From Mollicutes bacterium (GTDB lineage: Bacteria; Bacillota_I; Bacilli_A; RF39; UBA660), in contig DUPI01000061.1 in assembly GCA_012838395.1 (NCBI GenBank), positions 1 to 7,735 of the forward strand: DNA of 7,735 nt. Direction: 5' to 3'. Positions 5,385 to 7,735 of this stretch are shown piece by piece. Made by a program: the position numbers and the translations under genes. Numbering within the stretch: the stretch's first letter is position 1; each line of letters begins with the position of its first letter. The notes below the pieces were generated by a model. It was not told the DNA's origin. It ran no database searches and was given only the letters and a program-made list of their open reading frames with translations.

Positions 5385-6020
5385 CTACTCTCTTAAAATA
5401 TTTTTGAATTCTTTATAATTCGGGCAATATTTAAAAACAATGGCCCAAAAATCTTTCGAATGATTAGGTTCAATAAGATGGGCCAATTCATGAATAATAA
5501 CATAATCAATTACTTCTAATTCATATCTTAGTAATTCACTATTTAAAGTTATTGTACCACTAGTGCTATTACAAACACCCCATCTTGTTTTCATTTTTCT
5601 TATTTTTAATTTAGGTAAAAAAATATTTTCAGAAAACTTATGATAATTATATAACAATTGTTTACTAAAAATATCTTTTGCTTGCTTTTTCCACCAATCT
5701 TCTAACTTTTCAATTGATGGTGTGTATATTTTTTCACTATCAATTTCAACAGTTTTAGAAGATGAAAAAACAATTACATCATATTTATTACCTAGATAAT
5801 AAAATTTTTTTTCATTTTCTAATTGACGTTCCTTTTTTATAATATTTTTTATTAAAAAGTCTTTATGTTTTTCAAGTAAATTTTTAACATCTCTTTTAGT
5901 AACAAACGGGCTAGTTGTTACTAGAATCGTTAAATCTGATTTTACTCTAATATAAGTATTTTTATTGTTTTTTTTGACAACTTTTACCTTATATTTTTTA
6001 TCAAACAAACTTATTTCCAT
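5385..6020 (-). CDS. YgjP-like (DUF45/WLM-type) zinc metallopeptidase
   Basis: This 211-aa protein is a YgjP-like metallopeptidase domain protein. Diagnostic motifs are R-WGVCNSTSGTITLN (146-160) and VIIHELAHLIEPNHSKDFW (174-192). HELAH (177-181) gives two zinc-binding histidines and the catalytic Glu178; His187 in NHSKDFW is the likely third ligand. The N-terminal half (1-100) has the usual beta-strand plus helix arrangement, including YLGNKYDV (75-82). It appears cytoplasmic and complete for the family, which is usually a little over 200 aa. Its substrate is unknown; members are often found near restriction or housekeeping genes. ATG at 6020 has AGGGAGAT upstream. It leads a tight string with the lipoprotein, cse60 and flippase. 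Confidence 0.9.
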   Translation of the reverse strand: MEISLFDKKYKVKVVKKNNKNTYIRVKSDLTILVTTSPFVTKRDVKNLLEKHKDFLIKNIIKKERQLENEKKFYYLGNKYDVIVFSSSKTVEIDSEKIYTPSIEKLEDWWKKQAKDIFSKQLLYNYHKFSENIFLPKLKIRKMKTRWGVCNSTSGTITLNSELLRYELEVIDYVIIHELAHLIEPNHSKDFWAIVFKYCPNYKEFKNILRE

Positions 6021-6192
6021 TTAATCTCCCTATGAGCATAAAGTTCAGCGCCTAAAACGCATTTATTAACAATTTCATTTAACTTAACAACTAAACCATA
6101 TACTCTACCAAGTGCTTCATTTTTCATGTTTTTAGTTTCTTTTAAAACCGTACCATATCACCATCTACATTAAGTGTATCATAAAACAACAT
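6011..6192 (-). pseudogene. Short unrecognised ORF, apparently frameshifted
   Basis: Two frames together read like one small protein. From ATG 6192 the frame gives MLFYDTLNVDGDMVRF and stops at TAA (6144-6142). The frame one base off continues LKETKNMKNEALGRVYGL and ends with YAHREIKWK at TAA 6013-6011. Adding one T to the run at 6147-6144 would join them into about 60 residues. The second part alone, from ATG 6127, is 38 codons and overlaps the YgjP-like start by 10 bases. Neither ATG has a good ribosome site. I cannot name a family. The alternative is that this is simply the 5' leader of the metallopeptidase operon. Confidence 0.35.
6178..6183 (-). promoter_or_regulatory. Candidate -10 box for the metallopeptidase-flippase operon
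   Basis: TATGAT (6183-6178) lies downstream of the transporter terminator and is the best -10 match in the 236-base gap before the YgjP-like gene. The -35 region at 16-17 bases (TTACTT/ATTACT) is weak. The resulting leader would be about 150 bases and would contain the short frameshifted ORF. Confidence 0.35.
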
Positions 6193-6221
6193 TATTTAAA
6201 AGTAATTTTATAAATTTTACC

Positions 6222-6248
6222 AAAACAAAAGAGTGATTAAATCACTCT
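6222..6248 (-). terminator. Rho-independent terminator of the transporter gene
   Basis: AGAGTGAT (6248-6241 on the minus strand) pairs perfectly with ATCACTCT (6237-6230) around a 3-base loop, followed by UUUGUUUU. It starts 9 bases after the transporter stop codon, so the transporter is a single-gene unit. Confidence 0.85.
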
Positions 6249-6256
6249 CTAATATT

Positions 6257-7675
6257 TTAAATAAACAACATCATAATAATTAAGACTACAATCGAAATTA
6301 ATAATGCTTTTATTAAGAATTTCCATATGTATTGTAACCATTCTTTATATGAAATTTTAAAGTATGCTAATCCTGATATTAATAAAATACTAGTAGGAGC
6401 CACAAACATTACTAATCCATGCATAAATTGTAAAATAAGTACAATTTTAGGATAAAGTAATGTGTTATCATACACAGTTGATGTAATTGAACTTAATACA
6501 TTAGAAAATTGAATAAAATCATTGTAAAAGAAACTTCCAATTATCGATACTAATGACATTGTAACCATATTTAGTGATTCAGTAATATTTAATAGGAAAT
6601 TAGAAATTGTAGTAAATATATCACCACCTGATTGTCCAAAGTAAATTGCTGAAAATAAGATGTTAACTAATGTTGCATATAAAGCCACTGGTAACATTTC
6701 TTTCGCACCAGCTATAAATGAATCAATTGTATCTTTTAAATTTAAACTATACAACCATGCTAGCACTAAACTAAGCATTATTAATATAAGTGTTAAATCA
6801 TAGATTGACCAATTTCCAAGTGAATTAACTGATCCAATCAAATTAGAAATAATTGGAAAACCATTTATATTAACTTCCATAATTGATTGATGCATTTCTC
6901 TAAACACATTTATATCGAAAGAATATACCCAATCAAACATTCCAATTAATAATAGCAATAATGCAAATGCACAAACAATTATCAATGGCAATGGAGTACG
7001 ATCTTTTTTAACATTTTTTTTGTAAAGGGGTATGTCAAGTTTCCCTTTTTTCTCATCATCTGTAACTTCTTTCTTAGCAGAATGAAGAACAAACATCACA
7101 AATAAAGTAGCAATAATAATTAAGAAAATAATTCTAGTAATTATTTCATTATGCACGCTAATGTTAAAAAAGTATCTCAAAGGCGTATTAACACTACTAC
7201 TGTATGTAGCTCCTAATTCACCTACTAACATAGAACCAACAGTTGTAACAAGTGATGTAATTTTACTATATCCTAACAACAATAATACTGTTGCAAAGAA
7301 TGGAACTAGTACAAATAGTAACATATTAATACCAACTAATGATGATAATAGAGTAAATAAGATTATTGTAAAAATTAAAAATGATTGTTTTTTTTCTTTA
7401 AATTTTTTAACTATTTTATCAACAATAATTGAATAAACTCCAGTTTTATTCATAACACCATATAAACCACCAATTGCTAAAAAAGCCATTCCATATTGAA
7501 TAAAATTAGCAAAAGTAATTAATGGCGTTCTAAACAAATCAAGAACTCCTAATGGTGCTATTCCTTCTGAATGAAATGTCCCTTCTGAAAATTGTCCAGC
7601 TGGAATAATCCAAGTTAATAATACTGCAATAAAAAATGTAATTCCTAGCACTTTAATTAAATTATATTTTTTCAT
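6257..7675 (-). CDS. YfcC/DcuC-like membrane transporter (ion transporter superfamily)
   Basis: This 472-aa protein has about 12 hydrophobic segments in two halves joined by a charged cytoplasmic loop (residues 200-228, rich in Lys/Asp/Glu). The N-terminal helix ends in TWIIPAGQF (21-29), the hallmark of YfcC, ArcD-like and anaerobic C4-dicarboxylate carriers, followed by the usual extracellular GTF segment. The motif LVGINMLLFVLVPFFA (113-128) fits the first re-entrant half and IYFGQSGGDIFTTISNFL the second. Likely substrates are amino acids, peptides or dicarboxylates, probably by exchange or ion coupling; the exact substrate cannot be assigned. The ATG at 7675 follows AGGAGG (7692-7687) by 11 bases. 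It has its own promoter and terminator. Confidence 0.7.
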   Translation of the reverse strand: MKKYNLIKVLGITFFIAVLLTWIIPAGQFSEGTFHSEGIAPLGVLDLFRTPLITFANFIQYGMAFLAIGGLYGVMNKTGVYSIIVDKIVKKFKEKKQSFLIFTIILFTLLSSLVGINMLLFVLVPFFATVLLLLGYSKITSLVTTVGSMLVGELGATYSSSVNTPLRYFFNISVHNEIITRIIFLIIIATLFVMFVLHSAKKEVTDDEKKGKLDIPLYKKNVKKDRTPLPLIIVCAFALLLLLIGMFDWVYSFDINVFREMHQSIMEVNINGFPIISNLIGSVNSLGNWSIYDLTLILIMLSLVLAWLYSLNLKDTIDSFIAGAKEMLPVALYATLVNILFSAIYFGQSGGDIFTTISNFLLNITESLNMVTMSLVSIIGSFFYNDFIQFSNVLSSITSTVYDNTLLYPKIVLILQFMHGLVMFVAPTSILLISGLAYFKISYKEWLQYIWKFLIKALLISIVVLIIMMLFI

Positions 7676-7686
7676 ATATTCATATA

Positions 7687-7707
7687 CCTCCTATTATCAT
7701 TATAGCA
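7687..7707 (-). promoter_or_regulatory. Extended -10 promoter and AGGAGG site of the transporter
   Basis: The minus strand shows TGCTATAAT (7707-7699), an extended -10 with a perfect TATAAT, followed by AGGAGG (7692-7687). The -35 (TTTCTA at 17 bases) is poor, as is common with an extended -10. A three-codon frame, ATG AAT ATA TGA, lies between the AGGAGG and the true ATG and overlaps the latter as ATGA. Confidence 0.65.
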
Positions 7708-7735
7708 CTAAAATTTATTTTTAGAAATAGTTTTA

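Noticed and set aside
7161..7436. Plus-strand open frame of 91 codons
   Set aside because: It lies entirely inside the transporter gene on the opposite strand, is Asn/Val/Thr-rich as expected of an antisense of membrane codons, and has no ribosome site.
1..7735. Mobile elements, CRISPR arrays, tRNA or riboswitch structures
   Set aside because: No direct repeats with regular spacing, transposase or integrase motifs, cloverleaf folds, or recognisable riboswitch cores were seen on either strand.

Overview
The window is AT-rich, and every gene I can support lies on the minus strand, so transcription runs from high to low coordinates. It looks like an endospore-forming, low-GC member of the Bacillota, probably a Bacilli or Erysipelotrichia-like gut lineage. 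The evidence is a set of sporulation-associated genes (yabG, veg, spoVG, yabP, the start of yabQ, and a cse60-type small gene), strong GGTGAT or AGGAGG ribosome sites, and use of TGA as a stop, which excludes a mycoplasma-type code. No rRNA, tRNA, IS element or CRISPR array was seen. No gap between genes exceeds 300 bases.

Layout in transcription order (right to left). (1) 7675-6257 is a 472-aa polytopic membrane transporter of the YfcC/DcuC-like type, with its own extended -10 promoter and a clear hairpin terminator. (2) 6192-6011 holds a short unrecognised ORF that appears frameshifted. (3) 6020-3064 is a tight gene string: a YgjP-type (M48-like) metallopeptidase, a 154-aa lipoprotein, a 57-aa Cse60-like protein, and a 546-aa MurJ/SpoVB-family flippase, ending in a hairpin terminator. 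(4) 2936-1910 is an orphan island between terminators: a 50-aa stand-alone ClpC N-terminal fragment and an unrecognised 277-aa protein that may be a degenerate zincin. (5) 1787 to the left edge is a compacted sporulation block: yabG, veg (4 bases after yabG), spoVG (own sigma-A-like promoter and GNRA-loop terminator), yabP and yabQ (one-base overlap, TAATG; yabQ runs off the edge).

The sporulation block resembles the Bacillus subtilis yabG-veg...spoVG...yabP-yabQ region with the intervening genes removed. Together the genes suggest late sporulation functions (coat proteolysis by YabG, engulfment or cortex-related membrane proteins YabP/YabQ, SpoVG as an RNA/DNA-binding regulator), a flippase for a lipid-linked envelope precursor, and a mother-cell small protein.

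The most unusual signal is regulatory. yabG, the 277-aa gene and cse60 share one geometry: -10 box, exactly 6 bases, GGTGAT, exactly 3 bases, ATG. Their mRNAs are therefore predicted to begin at or next to the ribosome site, with leaders of only about 9 bases. No clearly new defence or mobile system is visible.
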